The notes beneath the pieces were generated by a model. That model searched no databases, was not told the DNA's origin, and saw only the letters and a list, made by a program, of their open reading frames with translations. Shown here in pieces: positions 1 through 5,695 of a stretch of 8,213 bases of DNA. A program made the translations under genes and the position numbers. The stretch comes from an uncultured Microcaldota archaeon (GTDB lineage Archaea > Micrarchaeota > Micrarchaeia > Micrarchaeales > Micrarchaeaceae), in NCBI GenBank assembly GCA_903858385.1, contig CAIOIN010000132.1:1-8213 (forward strand). Direction: 5' to 3'. The first letter of the stretch is position 1; each line of letters opens with the position of its first letter.

Positions 1-177
1 CTCAACCGTTGCCTGGGTTGAATTAGGCAATCGCAGTCCTATGGCCCACAGGGCGCTTAGATAGTCCTGGGCTTGTATTGCGCCAAGCAAGGACACCACC
101 TCCTCTGGCTTTTTTGAATTAGGATGAGAGATATGCTGGTTAACCAACCGGTAGTCTGCGATATCCTGTTGTCTCAT
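1..177 (-). CDS. Winged-helix protein, HTH_42/AlkZ-like DNA glycosylase family (N-terminus only, runs off the window)
   Basis: Reading leftward from an ATG at 177, the frame stays open for 59 codons to the window edge, so this is a 5' fragment. I see an N-terminal IADYRLVNQHI segment, then PEEVVSLLGAIQAQDYLSALW and a GLRLP motif, which is the characteristic start of the HTH_42 (DUF1006, YcaQ/AlkZ-like) family. Known members with a QxQ or QxD motif are DNA glycosylases that remove alkylated or crosslinked bases; here the motif reads Q35-A-Q37. The assignment to the family is from the motif; glycosylase activity is inference because the rest of the protein is missing. It lies 48 bases downstream of tRNA-Ala on the same strand, and I see no strong Shine-Dalgarno, so it may be translated from a short leader. 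The family is common in bacteria, so lateral transfer is possible. Confidence 0.8.
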   Translation of the reverse strand, partial: MRQQDIADYRLVNQHISHPNSKKPEEVVSLLGAIQAQDYLSALWAIGLRLPNSTQATVE

Positions 178-225
178 TTATGTTCGGACCCTGAAAATCT
201 ACCGAAATCGACGAATTTGAATTTA

Positions 226-297
226 TGGACTCGGCGGGGATCGCACCCGCGACCTTTCCGTTGCGAACGGAACGCTCTACTACTGAGCCACGAGCCC
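226..297 (-). tRNA. tRNA-Ala (anticodon CGC), unusual D/T-loop elbow
   Basis: The minus strand folds into a complete 72-base cloverleaf. The 7-bp acceptor stem is GGGCTCG/CGAGTCC with a G3-U70 wobble and discriminator A73, both alanine identity elements. The D-stem is GCTC/GAGC, the anticodon stem TTCCG/CGGAA with loop TTCGCAA (anticodon CGC, codon GCG), and the T-stem GCGGG/CCCGC. CCA is not encoded; the gene is followed by TAA. G26, the Trm1 target position, is present. The oddity is the elbow: the D-loop AGTAGTA puts A where G18 belongs, and the T-loop TGCGATC has G where the near-universal U55 belongs, while G19 and C56 are normal. Expression is plausible from the TATA-like box at 323-330. 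Confidence 0.93.
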
Positions 298-322
298 GTG
301 CTTGATTATAAAAGCAGCGAAC

Positions 323-330
323 TTTAAATA
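323..330 (-). promoter_or_regulatory. TATA-like box for tRNA-Ala
   Basis: TTTAAA-containing sequence centred about 29 bases upstream of the tRNA 5' end on the minus strand, the usual archaeal distance for transcription starting at or just before the mature end. The site is nearly symmetric and lies in the short AT-rich spacer shared with the divergent cca gene, so it could serve both directions. Confidence 0.5.
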
Positions 331-351
331 ATATACCTGTATAGATAAATA
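328..351 (+). promoter_or_regulatory. AT-rich core promoter region for cca
   Basis: Contains AATAATATA (328-336) and ATAGATAAATA (341-351), either of which could act as the TATA element. Both predict a very short or absent leader for cca, given the cluster of possible starts at 363-374. Which one is used cannot be decided from sequence alone. Confidence 0.4.
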
Positions 352-371
352 ACGTTTACGTTGTGATGCTG

Positions 372-1790
372 ATGAGCGAAGAGAGCCGTATCCTGCCGAA
401 AAACAAGAAAGCGAGGCTCGAAGGCGTTGTAAAGGCTGTCCTCGAAGAGGTCAAGCCGACCAAAGCAGAGCTGGAGCAGACGAAGCACGCGATCAACCTG
501 ATAATGGAAAGGCTGAAGCTGGTGACGCCAAAAAACGTCGAGATAATACTCGCAGGTTCGGTTGCGCGGGGCACGCAGGTGCGCGGCAACTTCGATATCG
601 ACATATTCCTATTGTTCCCGCGCAGCTTGGACGAGAAAGCCATGGAGAAGAAAGGTCTGGAGATAGCAAAGAGAGTGATAAAGAACAAGGACGAATCATA
701 TTCGATAAAGTACGCCGAGCATCCTTACACCAAACTGACGTTCGGCAAGCTTGGCGTCGATGTCGAGATAGTGCCTGCCTACAAGATAACCGACATAAAA
801 GACAAGGGCACTTCGGTGGACCGGACTCCGCTGCACAACGAGTTCATCTCCTCAAAGCTATCCGAGCGCCAGAGGGACGACGTGCGCGTGCTGAAGACCT
901 TCCTCAATTCGCATGGGATCTACGGCGCCGAGGCAAGGATAGAAGGATTCTCTGGCTACCTCTGCGAGCTTTTGATAAGCCATTTCGGCTCGTTCGCCAG
1001 CTTCGTCTGCGCCGCTGCGGACGTGAAGCTGCCGATGGCCATAGACGCGCTCAACAAGAAGGAATACGCGAGCAATTCCAAAGAAGCGAAGGAGCTCGCT
1101 GGCAAGTTCAACCGCCCATTGATAGTGCTTGACCCGACCGACCCAAACAGGAATGTCGCAGCAAACGTCTCGGACGAGTCGCTCTCAAGGCTGGCGATAG
1201 CCTCAAGGGCCCTCATCAAAGCGCCCAGCAAGCGCACTTTCTACAGGACCGGCTATTCCGACGTCCTATCCAAGGACAAGATTGCGAAGATAAGGTCGAA
1301 TCTCGGATTGGACCTGCATCTGATAAGCTTCAAGCTGCCCGACATGGCAGAAGACATAACCTGGCAGCAGCTCAAGAGGCTCAATCTGAGGCTTGCTGAT
1401 CTGTTGAAGGCCAACCGGTTCGAGCCGATGCTCGCGTTGCAGAGCATAGACGGCACCGACGGAATCATCGCCTTCTTCATCAACCCCGGGGTTTTCAAAT
1501 CGAGAATTGTCAAAGGACCGAGCGTGATCATGGGCTCAGCGTATGACAAATTCGTGAAGTCGCACGGCAAAGCCAGCCTGCTGTCATTGGACAAGGAGCG
1601 GGTCTATTCCCTAGAGCCTGCAAAATACAAGACGCCGCACGAGCTTCTGCGCAGCGTCATATCAAACCCGAAGGACATGATGCCCTCATACATAGAGAGC
1701 AGGACGGCGAAGGTCTATCTTAACGACATCCCGGAGCAATACGCCAAGATGCTCTACAGGGCGTACGTCGAGAAGAGCGCCACGTCATAA
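372..1790 (+). CDS. cca: CCA tRNA nucleotidyltransferase (archaeal class I)
   Basis: Adds or repairs the 3' CCA end of tRNAs from CTP and ATP without a nucleic acid template; essential here because neither tRNA gene in the window encodes CCA. From the ATG at 372 the protein is 472 residues, slightly longer than typical archaeal members. The nucleotidyltransferase motif GSVARGT (62-68) is followed by D75 and D77, two metal ligands. Family hallmarks follow: YAEHPY near 114, VDRTPLHNEF, GFSGYLCELLI, and a DPTDPNRNVAANVS segment. The third carboxylate, Asp in well-studied homologues (DVVP), is Glu here (E132 in VDVEIVP). Starts at 363 (GTG) and 366 (ATG) are also in frame; I prefer 372 because GTGAT at 363-367 could be its ribosome binding site, but a leaderless start at 366 is possible. 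The last six bases overlap the convergent kinase gene. Confidence 0.95.
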   Translation: MSEESRILPKNKKARLEGVVKAVLEEVKPTKAELEQTKHAINLIMERLKLVTPKNVEIILAGSVARGTQVRGNFDIDIFLLFPRSLDEKAMEKKGLEIAKRVIKNKDESYSIKYAEHPYTKLTFGKLGVDVEIVPAYKITDIKDKGTSVDRTPLHNEFISSKLSERQRDDVRVLKTFLNSHGIYGAEARIEGFSGYLCELLISHFGSFASFVCAAADVKLPMAIDALNKKEYASNSKEAKELAGKFNRPLIVLDPTDPNRNVAANVSDESLSRLAIASRALIKAPSKRTFYRTGYSDVLSKDKIAKIRSNLGLDLHLISFKLPDMAEDITWQQLKRLNLRLADLLKANRFEPMLALQSIDGTDGIIAFFINPGVFKSRIVKGPSVIMGSAYDKFVKSHGKASLLSLDKERVYSLEPAKYKTPHELLRSVISNPKDMMPSYIESRTAKVYLNDIPEQYAKMLYRAYVEKSATS

Positions 1791-2363
1791 CCCGAACCTA
1801 TTCCCCGCCTCTATCAGCTTGAGCAGCTCGTCCATCTTCTCTATGGCCTTCTTGGCTGGCTCTCTGGCGTCAACATGCTTCGAGAGGTTTAAAATATAAG
1901 CCATGACCTTGCCCCTGTCGGCTGCCGTCTCGGCTTCATAGGTGCCTGCGCACCTCTCCCTTGAGACTATACCACAATAATCAGTCGCTTCGGCCACGAG
2001 ATTCTCCCTGATCTTGCCTTCCGGATAATCCCTCTTTTCAAACCTCCTGATCAGCGTTTTGAGCTTCGCCCTTAACACGATGGTCACGTCCTGGCGCAGA
2101 TCGAGGTCCGGGACCAGGTGGCCCACGACCAGCACCACCGACGCATCCGCTTTTTTTATCTCGGCTTTTAATGCGCGATTGAGCCTTGCGATATCCACTA
2201 TCTTGGAGCCGAACTGGTCCTTGCCGGAATAGAGCGCGTTCCTTTCGACCACGCCGTTTATCTCTATGATTCTGCAGCTATCGAGCCTATTTGAGAAGCG
2301 CTTCGCGAAAGTGCTCTTGCCAGTACCTGGGGTGCCGGTTATTGCCACGACGAGTTTTCTCAA
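1785..2363 (-). CDS. AK6/Fap7-type nucleotide kinase
   Basis: A 192-residue P-loop kinase. The Walker A motif GTPGTGKST (10-18) starts close to the N-terminus, GHLVPDLD (from about 81) matches the substrate-side motif of AK6 proteins, and a LID-like segment RRFEKRDYPEGKIRENLVAE follows at about 110-130. In eukaryotes Fap7/hCINAP is an adenylate kinase/ATPase that helps 40S subunit maturation through protein uS11, and archaeal homologues are thought to act similarly; a ribosome-assembly role here is inference from family. The start is TTG: a stop lies nine codons upstream in frame and no ATG or GTG lies between. AGGGG about 11 bases upstream may be the ribosome binding site. The gene begins five bases after the stop of the upstream unrecognised gene, so the two are probably co-transcribed. 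Its stop overlaps the end of cca by six bases, tail to tail. Confidence 0.88.
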   Translation of the reverse strand: MRKLVVAITGTPGTGKSTFAKRFSNRLDSCRIIEINGVVERNALYSGKDQFGSKIVDIARLNRALKAEIKKADASVVLVVGHLVPDLDLRQDVTIVLRAKLKTLIRRFEKRDYPEGKIRENLVAEATDYCGIVSRERCAGTYEAETAADRGKVMAYILNLSKHVDAREPAKKAIEKMDELLKLIEAGNRFGL

Positions 2364-2368
2364 GGTAA

Positions 2369-2968
2369 CTACAACCCCTTTATGAAGTTAGAAGCCGATA
2401 GCAACAGCCCGTCGAGCTCCGCTCTGCTTGCCTCAAGCAATAGGATCGGGTTGTCCGGCACGAAAACACTGAGCGCATAATCATGGTTGCCACTAAAGAG
2501 CCAGCTTCCGAAGCTGTACTCCTTGTACGCAGTGCTGAAATCAGCTATGAACATCGAAGATGCCACTAGCTTCTCAATAAGCGCAGTCACGCTGCCGTCG
2601 ATTGTGTTTATGTATATCCTTTTTTCTCTGGTAGGATCCCTATCCATCGCTGCCGGCTTTATGATTGGCACATTATTCTGCTTTGCATTCATCGTCATGC
2701 TCCTGTTCAACTGGCCTGTAATCGAATCGGCCTTCGCCGCCTCGTCGTTCAGCGCCTTCTGTTCCTCTACCATCGTGCCTGCCTTATCGTCCAGGTACTT
2801 GTCCACGTCCTCCTTCACGTTCTCTATGGTTATCTGCACATTCTGCTGTGCGGCATACTTTGTAGGATCAGTGAGCAGAGACCTCAGGGAGAACTTGTAC
2901 TTGCTCCCTATCTGTTTGTCTATCTCCGTTATCAGTATGTCAGTATAATCGCTCCACAAATCAGCCAT
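2369..2968 (-). CDS. Unrecognised protein upstream of the AK6/Fap7-like kinase
   Basis: I do not recognise this 199-residue protein. It has no signal peptide or membrane segment. Residues about 45-85 are charged and helix-prone (VKEDVDKYLDDKAG, EEQKALNDEAAKAD), possibly coiled coil. A polar stretch rich in N, M and K follows, then RIYINTIDGSVTALIEKL and a C-terminal part rich in aromatic and hydrophobic residues (YKEYSFGSWLF, DYALSVFVPDNPILLLEASRAEL) that looks like a compact alpha/beta fold. ATG at 2968 is preferred over the upstream GTG at 2974 because GGTG lies a few bases before it. A TATA-like box (TTTATA, 2998-3005) is suitably placed. The stop is five bases from the kinase start, so a shared transcript and a role linked to that kinase are reasonable guesses only. 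Confidence 0.75.
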   Translation of the reverse strand: MADLWSDYTDILITEIDKQIGSKYKFSLRSLLTDPTKYAAQQNVQITIENVKEDVDKYLDDKAGTMVEEQKALNDEAAKADSITGQLNRSMTMNAKQNNVPIIKPAAMDRDPTREKRIYINTIDGSVTALIEKLVASSMFIADFSTAYKEYSFGSWLFSGNHDYALSVFVPDNPILLLEASRAELDGLLLSASNFIKGL

Positions 2969-3019
2969 CAACACACCAATATTAATTTTTACATCAAGTA
3001 TAAATCAGTATGTGATTTG
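2969..3019. promoter_or_regulatory. Divergent promoter between the unrecognised-protein/kinase unit and DUF357-trm1
   Basis: This 51-base AT-rich spacer separates two divergent transcription units. ATTTATACTT on the minus strand (2997-3006) sits about 34 bases from the ATG at 2968 and predicts a leader of under ten bases. For the plus strand, TTAATTTTTA (about 2981-2990) is better spaced than TATAAAT at 2999-3005, which is too close to the ATG at 3020. Confidence 0.45.
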
Positions 3020-3262
3020 ATGGTCGAGAGCGGCGATGACAATACGAGGCACAGGATAGAGAAGGACATTGAGGAATTTCATGAAAGCGTCAAGGCTGTC
3101 AAGAGCCTGCCATCCTACGAGCGCGTCATAGAGCTGGCAAAAATGTATGCCAGCGACGCGAAGAGCTACTTGGATAAGGGCGATCTCTATACCTCATTTT
3201 CCTGCATAAGCTACGCCCACGGCCTATTGGATGCCATCAAGGAGCTGGAAAGGGTGAAATGA
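3020..3262 (+). CDS. DUF357 family protein
   Basis: An 80-residue protein matching the archaeal DUF357 family: an acidic N-terminal helix (HRIEKDIEEFHESVK), then YASDAKSYLDKGDLYTSF, then CISYAHGLLDAIKEL, the family signature of a helical bundle ending in a YAHGLLDA motif. The molecular function is not known to me. ATG at 3020 is chosen over the TTG at 3017; GTGAT at 3012-3016 lies just upstream. Its TGA stop (3260-3262) directly abuts the GTG start of trm1, and the trm1 ribosome binding site lies inside this gene, so translation of the two is probably coupled. Confidence 0.9.
   Translation: MVESGDDNTRHRIEKDIEEFHESVKAVKSLPSYERVIELAKMYASDAKSYLDKGDLYTSFSCISYAHGLLDAIKELERVK
3251..3256 (+). promoter_or_regulatory. 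Ribosome binding site that sets the trm1 start
   Basis: AGGGTG followed by A lies within the last codons of the DUF357 gene, six bases before the GTG at 3263. It supports GTG 3263 as the trm1 start rather than the ATG at 3259, which is in another frame. Confidence 0.6.
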
Positions 3263-4354
3263 GTGTACACCGAGGGCAAGGCAAGGATAAAGTACACTAC
3301 GGACGCGTTCCTCAACCCCGACGGGACACTGTCAAGAGACTTCAGTGTGGCGTTCATAAACGCCGTCCTGCCCGGAAAATCGAAGGCATTGGATTCGACC
3401 GCAGCCACCGGTATACGAGGCATACGTTACTACCAAGAAACAAAGGCTATGGACGAGACATTCCTCGACATAAACGAGAAGGCATTCGATTCACTGAAGA
3501 AGAACATCAAATTCAACAAGATCAAGGCAAAGGCCTACAACACGAGCATACAGGAGTTCGCCAACACCACCAAAGACAGGTTTGACCTGATCGACCTTGA
3601 CCCATTCGGCGGGATAACCCCTTACATCTACGATCTTCTGAAAGTGGCGAAGAGCGGCACATACCTGCTGGCAACGGGTACGGACACCGCGGTCCTCTGC
3701 GGAGCGGAGCGCAAGGCATGCATAAGGCTCTACGATTCTGTGCCGATGCACAACGAGCTCTGCCACGAAGTCGGCGTGCGGATAATGATCGGTTACATAG
3801 CCAGGACTGCTGCGCAGTTCAACATGGGCATAGACGTGCTCATGTCCCTTTCATACCTGCACTACATGCGCGTCTTCATCAGGCTGAACTCCGGCTTCAA
3901 GAGTGCAGAGAGCTCCGTGGGCAAGATAGGCTATGCCTACCACTGTACCAAATGCGGCAATGCCTATTGCAAAGCCGGCCAGCTGCCTGAGAGTGCATGC
4001 CCTTCATGCTCAAACCGGCACGACATATCAGGGAAGCTCTGGGTCGGCAACCTCCATGACAAAGAAACAGTCGGCAAGGTCAGCAAATACCTGTCGAAGC
4101 ACAAAGCGCCCAAAAACGAGCTGAAATTAATAACAACGATAGGCGAGGAGCTCGACATACCCCTCTATTATTCGGTGCCGAAGCTGACCATGAAGCTCGG
4201 CATAGGTTCGGTGAGCCCGGATCTGGCAATGGAGATGCTGAAGGAGAAGGGCTTCAAGGTATCCAAAACGCACATGCGCGACTCGTGCTTAAAGACCAAT
4301 GCTATGGTCGAAGAAGTTGAGGGAGTAATAATGAGATTATGGGACCAAAGATAA
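3263..4354 (+). CDS. trm1: tRNA (guanine(26)-N2)-dimethyltransferase Trm1
   Basis: Uses S-adenosylmethionine to methylate N2 of G26 at the hinge between the D and anticodon arms of tRNA. The 363-residue protein begins YTEGKARIKY, carries the SAM-binding segment LDSTAATGIRGIRYY (43-57) and the catalytic motif DLDPFGGITPYI (111-122), followed by LLATGTDTAVLCG (135-147) and NELCHEVGVRI, all typical of archaeal Trm1. The C-terminal domain has a CXXC...CXXC zinc site (C228, C231, C246, C249). Length is close to the usual 370-380. The start is GTG, with AGGGTGA six bases upstream. Both tRNAs in this window carry G26 and are plausible substrates. A short T-run follows the stop. Confidence 0.96.
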   Translation: MYTEGKARIKYTTDAFLNPDGTLSRDFSVAFINAVLPGKSKALDSTAATGIRGIRYYQETKAMDETFLDINEKAFDSLKKNIKFNKIKAKAYNTSIQEFANTTKDRFDLIDLDPFGGITPYIYDLLKVAKSGTYLLATGTDTAVLCGAERKACIRLYDSVPMHNELCHEVGVRIMIGYIARTAAQFNMGIDVLMSLSYLHYMRVFIRLNSGFKSAESSVGKIGYAYHCTKCGNAYCKAGQLPESACPSCSNRHDISGKLWVGNLHDKETVGKVSKYLSKHKAPKNELKLITTIGEELDIPLYYSVPKLTMKLGIGSVSPDLAMEMLKEKGFKVSKTHMRDSCLKTNAMVEEVEGVIMRLWDQR

Positions 4355-4356
4355 AC

Positions 4357-4366
4357 CCTTTTTCTC
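4357..4366 (+). terminator. Possible T-run terminator after trm1
   Basis: CCTTTTTCTC begins three bases after the trm1 stop. Archaeal transcripts commonly end at T-runs without a strong hairpin, so this is a plausible but weak terminator. Confidence 0.35.
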
Positions 4367-4410
4367 CCAACATAGCCCCATAATAACGTTCGCTTACTTC
4401 CGCTTCTCCC

Positions 4411-4427
4411 GCCCTACTCGAAAGGGC
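4411..4427 (+). other. Small hairpin between trm1 and the CXXC protein
   Basis: GCCCT and AGGGC form a 5-bp stem around the 7-base loop ACTCGAA. It lies directly upstream of the TATA-like box of the next gene. It superficially resembles a tRNA T-arm but no other tRNA arms are present. Its role is unknown. Confidence 0.4.
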
Positions 4428-4436
4428 TAAATATTA
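4428..4436 (+). promoter_or_regulatory. TATA-like box for the CXXC protein gene
   Basis: TAAATATTA predicts transcription starting near 4456-4460, giving a leader of about 45 bases before the preferred ATG at 4503. Confidence 0.4.
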
Positions 4437-4502
4437 CCAAAATCGGAATATTAGTGTTAAGGTGGGGTGGGCGTTCTGAAGTCAGTACGCCTGGGTGGGT
4501 TA

Positions 4503-4808
4503 ATGGAAAATGAAATACAGGGGGTGGACTGTAACCGATGCAAAACGCAGGAGCGCGAGCAACGCACCGCAGAGAATCTCTGCTATGCGTGCAAAAGGAC
4601 CTTGGCCGGCAGCGACATCAAGTTCGTGATGCCATCAAGGGTGCTTGGCGCTATGGAATCGCCGCTGCAGAAGAGGCTGATGTGCACGCAATGCTACCAG
4701 CGATACGCAAGAAGGAGCAGGAGCAGTGCGAGAGCCTTTGTGCGCATGAGTGCGCGAAAGCTGGGCGCAGTGCGGAATGGCTTCCTCATAAAGAGCGTGC
4801 AATTCTAG
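4503..4808 (+). CDS. Small CXXC-rich basic protein, unrecognised (zinc-ribbon-like)
   Basis: I do not recognise this 101-residue protein. It has three CXXC pairs (C10/C13, C27/C30, C61/C64), spaced like zinc-binding knuckles, and a strongly basic C-terminal third (YARRSRSSARAFVRMSARK). It could bind nucleic acid, but this is inference from composition. The ATG at 4503 is preferred because GGGTGGG lies just upstream at 4493-4499. A GTG at 4467 is also in frame and would add 12 residues; it has only a poorly spaced GGTGG before it. The gene has its own TATA-like box and stands alone between trm1 and a convergent gene. Confidence 0.65.
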   Translation: MENEIQGVDCNRCKTQEREQRTAENLCYACKRTLAGSDIKFVMPSRVLGAMESPLQKRLMCTQCYQRYARRSRSSARAFVRMSARKLGAVRNGFLIKSVQF

Positions 4809-4833
4809 CGCAATGCAATCAGGGGCAAGTAGG

Positions 4834-4856
4834 ACTAGCTACCGCAACTTCCTAGT
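4834..4856. repeat. Inverted repeat in the convergent intergenic region
   Basis: ACTAG (4834-4838) and CTAGT (4852-4856) can pair around a 13-base loop. A perfect 10-base palindrome AAGCGCGCTT lies further right at 4878-4887. Both fall between two genes that converge, where terminators would be expected, but neither is followed by a clear T-run on its transcript. Confidence 0.35.
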
Positions 4857-4898
4857 AATCCCTAAATCAGTAAGCTAAAGCGCGCTTCGGCAAAAGAA

Positions 4899-5549
4899 TT
4901 ACTTCCTTGCCCTTACCGATATCATGTGGTACTCGTTCTCATAGCCGAGTGCGGTCTTGAAGACCTGCGGCTCCATCGCTATGGTGCTGTCCGAGTACGG
5001 GTCGTTTATGTAGAAAGTGTCCTTGTCATAGCCCTTCACGACCACCCAGTGCGGCGAAGGTTCCAGGTAAGGATTCAGCATGCTTGCATTTACAAGTACA
5101 ATCGGTATGTTGTTGGAGTTGATCTGCTTCTTTATCATGTTTATGGTCGTTACCGCATTCGTCTCCTTTATCTTCATCGCCTTGGACTTCTCCCTTATCT
5201 CCCTGAACGAAGACGAAAGCGTCTCAAGATTTATGCCCTCGTATACAGCGAGCTTCTTCTCGTAGCCCTCGTCCTTGGCGTTGCTTATTATCTGGGTCTT
5301 TGCGCCTCTCTTCGCAAGCGCGTAGGCCAATCCGTACCTAGAGCCGTGCCATACGCTGCCGTTGACAGCTTCCTGCCATATCGAGAATTCTGTCTCCTTC
5401 TTCATCTGCATGCCCTTATTCAGGTACTTAAGGGCCATCATCGCACATGCAGCAGAACTTGTGAATTCCTCCGTCTGAGCGTAATTAGGCATATCAAATA
5501 TCTTTGATTCTCTGAATTTTGGTTTGCTTTTGTTGTTCTTCGCCGTCAT
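4899..5549 (-). CDS. Peptidase_C39-like (DUF3335-type) protein, catalytic Cys apparently replaced
   Basis: A 216-residue protein of the papain-like C39-like fold. Matching segments are MPNYAQTEEFTSSAACAMMAL (20-40), corresponding to the family's Q-T-x-FTCGPAALLMAL nucleophile helix, IWQEAVNG and HGSRYGLAYALAKRGAKT (68-85), and the His and Asp segments SPHWVVVKGYD (H167) and YINDPY (D183). The expected Cys position holds S31; a cysteine lies four residues on (C35). The protein may be inactive, use Ser, or use a shifted Cys. The basic N-terminus (AKNNKSKPKFR) is not a signal peptide, so it is probably cytoplasmic. Proteins of this family often sit with RimK-type ATP-grasp and acetyltransferase genes, but none is seen here. 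The ATG start is supported by a strong AGAGGTGAT ribosome binding site. Confidence 0.75.
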   Translation of the reverse strand: MTAKNNKSKPKFRESKIFDMPNYAQTEEFTSSAACAMMALKYLNKGMQMKKETEFSIWQEAVNGSVWHGSRYGLAYALAKRGAKTQIISNAKDEGYEKKLAVYEGINLETLSSSFREIREKSKAMKIKETNAVTTINMIKKQINSNNIPIVLVNASMLNPYLEPSPHWVVVKGYDKDTFYINDPYSDSTIAMEPQVFKTALGYENEYHMISVRARK

Positions 5550-5552
5550 GTG

Positions 5553-5561
5553 ATCACCTCT
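5553..5561 (-). promoter_or_regulatory. Strong ribosome binding site of the C39-like gene
   Basis: AGAGGTGAT on the minus strand, three bases before the ATG at 5549. This is the strongest Shine-Dalgarno in the window and fixes that start. Confidence 0.75.
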
Positions 5562-5577
5562 GTTTTTATCATTACTG

Positions 5578-5674
5578 TGCAGGGAGGGAGATTTGTTCGT
5601 TGTTTTGAACTCCCGTAGGCCTAAGCCAACAGATTTTGAGTCTGTCGCGTTTGACCAAGCTCCGCCATCCCTGC
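5578..5674 (-). tRNA. tRNA-Leu (anticodon CAA) with a T-loop insertion, probable mini-intron
   Basis: The minus strand gives a class II tRNA. The acceptor stem is GCAGGGA/TCCCTGC with discriminator A; the D-arm has stem GCG/CGC and an intact G18-G19 (loop contains TTGGTCAAA). The anticodon stem is ACAGA/TCTGT with loop CTCAAAA (anticodon CAA, codon TTG), and the variable arm contains GGC-TTAG-GCC. The T-stem is GGGAG/CTCCC, but the loop is 19 bases (TTCAAAACAACGAACAAAT) instead of seven. Removing 12 bases (about 5593-5604) restores TTCAAAT and an 85-base tRNA. CCA is not encoded. G26 is present. A TATA-like box is well placed at 5696-5708. All other positions look functional, which argues against a pseudogene. 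Confidence 0.92.
5593..5604 (-). other. Probable 12-base intron in the T-loop of tRNA-Leu(CAA)
   Basis: The inserted bases are AACAACGAACAA, with the boundary uncertain by a few bases because both ends are A-rich. GTTC in the 5' exon can pair with GAAC in the insert as a 4-bp central helix; AAA follows each strand as a 3-base bulge. The outer helix GGGA/TCTC forms in a register shifted from the mature T-stem, with one G-U pair. Cutting AA^A in both bulges leaves exactly TTCAAAT. There is no inner intron helix, so this would be a reduced bulge-helix-bulge site. Splicing is inference. Confidence 0.7.
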
Positions 5675-5695
5675 ATACCTCTACTTTCTACATGC

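Noticed and set aside
3259..3585. An ATG at 3259 opening a 108-codon frame with an ATGA overlap, as an alternative start for the gene after DUF357.
   Set aside because: It is in a different frame from the Trm1 motifs and gives a composition-biased peptide; GTG at 3263 continues into a complete Trm1.
4411..4427. A T-arm-like hairpin as a remnant of a third tRNA.
   Set aside because: No acceptor, D or anticodon arm is found around it, and the loop ACTCGAA is not in the T-loop register.
4538..4855. An overlapping 105-codon plus-strand frame in place of the CXXC protein.
   Set aside because: It lacks a ribosome binding site and its composition looks like an out-of-frame reading; the CXXC frame has regular cysteine pairs and a GGTGGG site before its ATG.
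5578..5674. tRNA-Leu as a degenerate pseudogene because of its enlarged T-loop.
   Set aside because: All stems, G18-G19, the anticodon loop and the discriminator are intact, a promoter is present, and exact removal of 12 bases restores a consensus T-loop.
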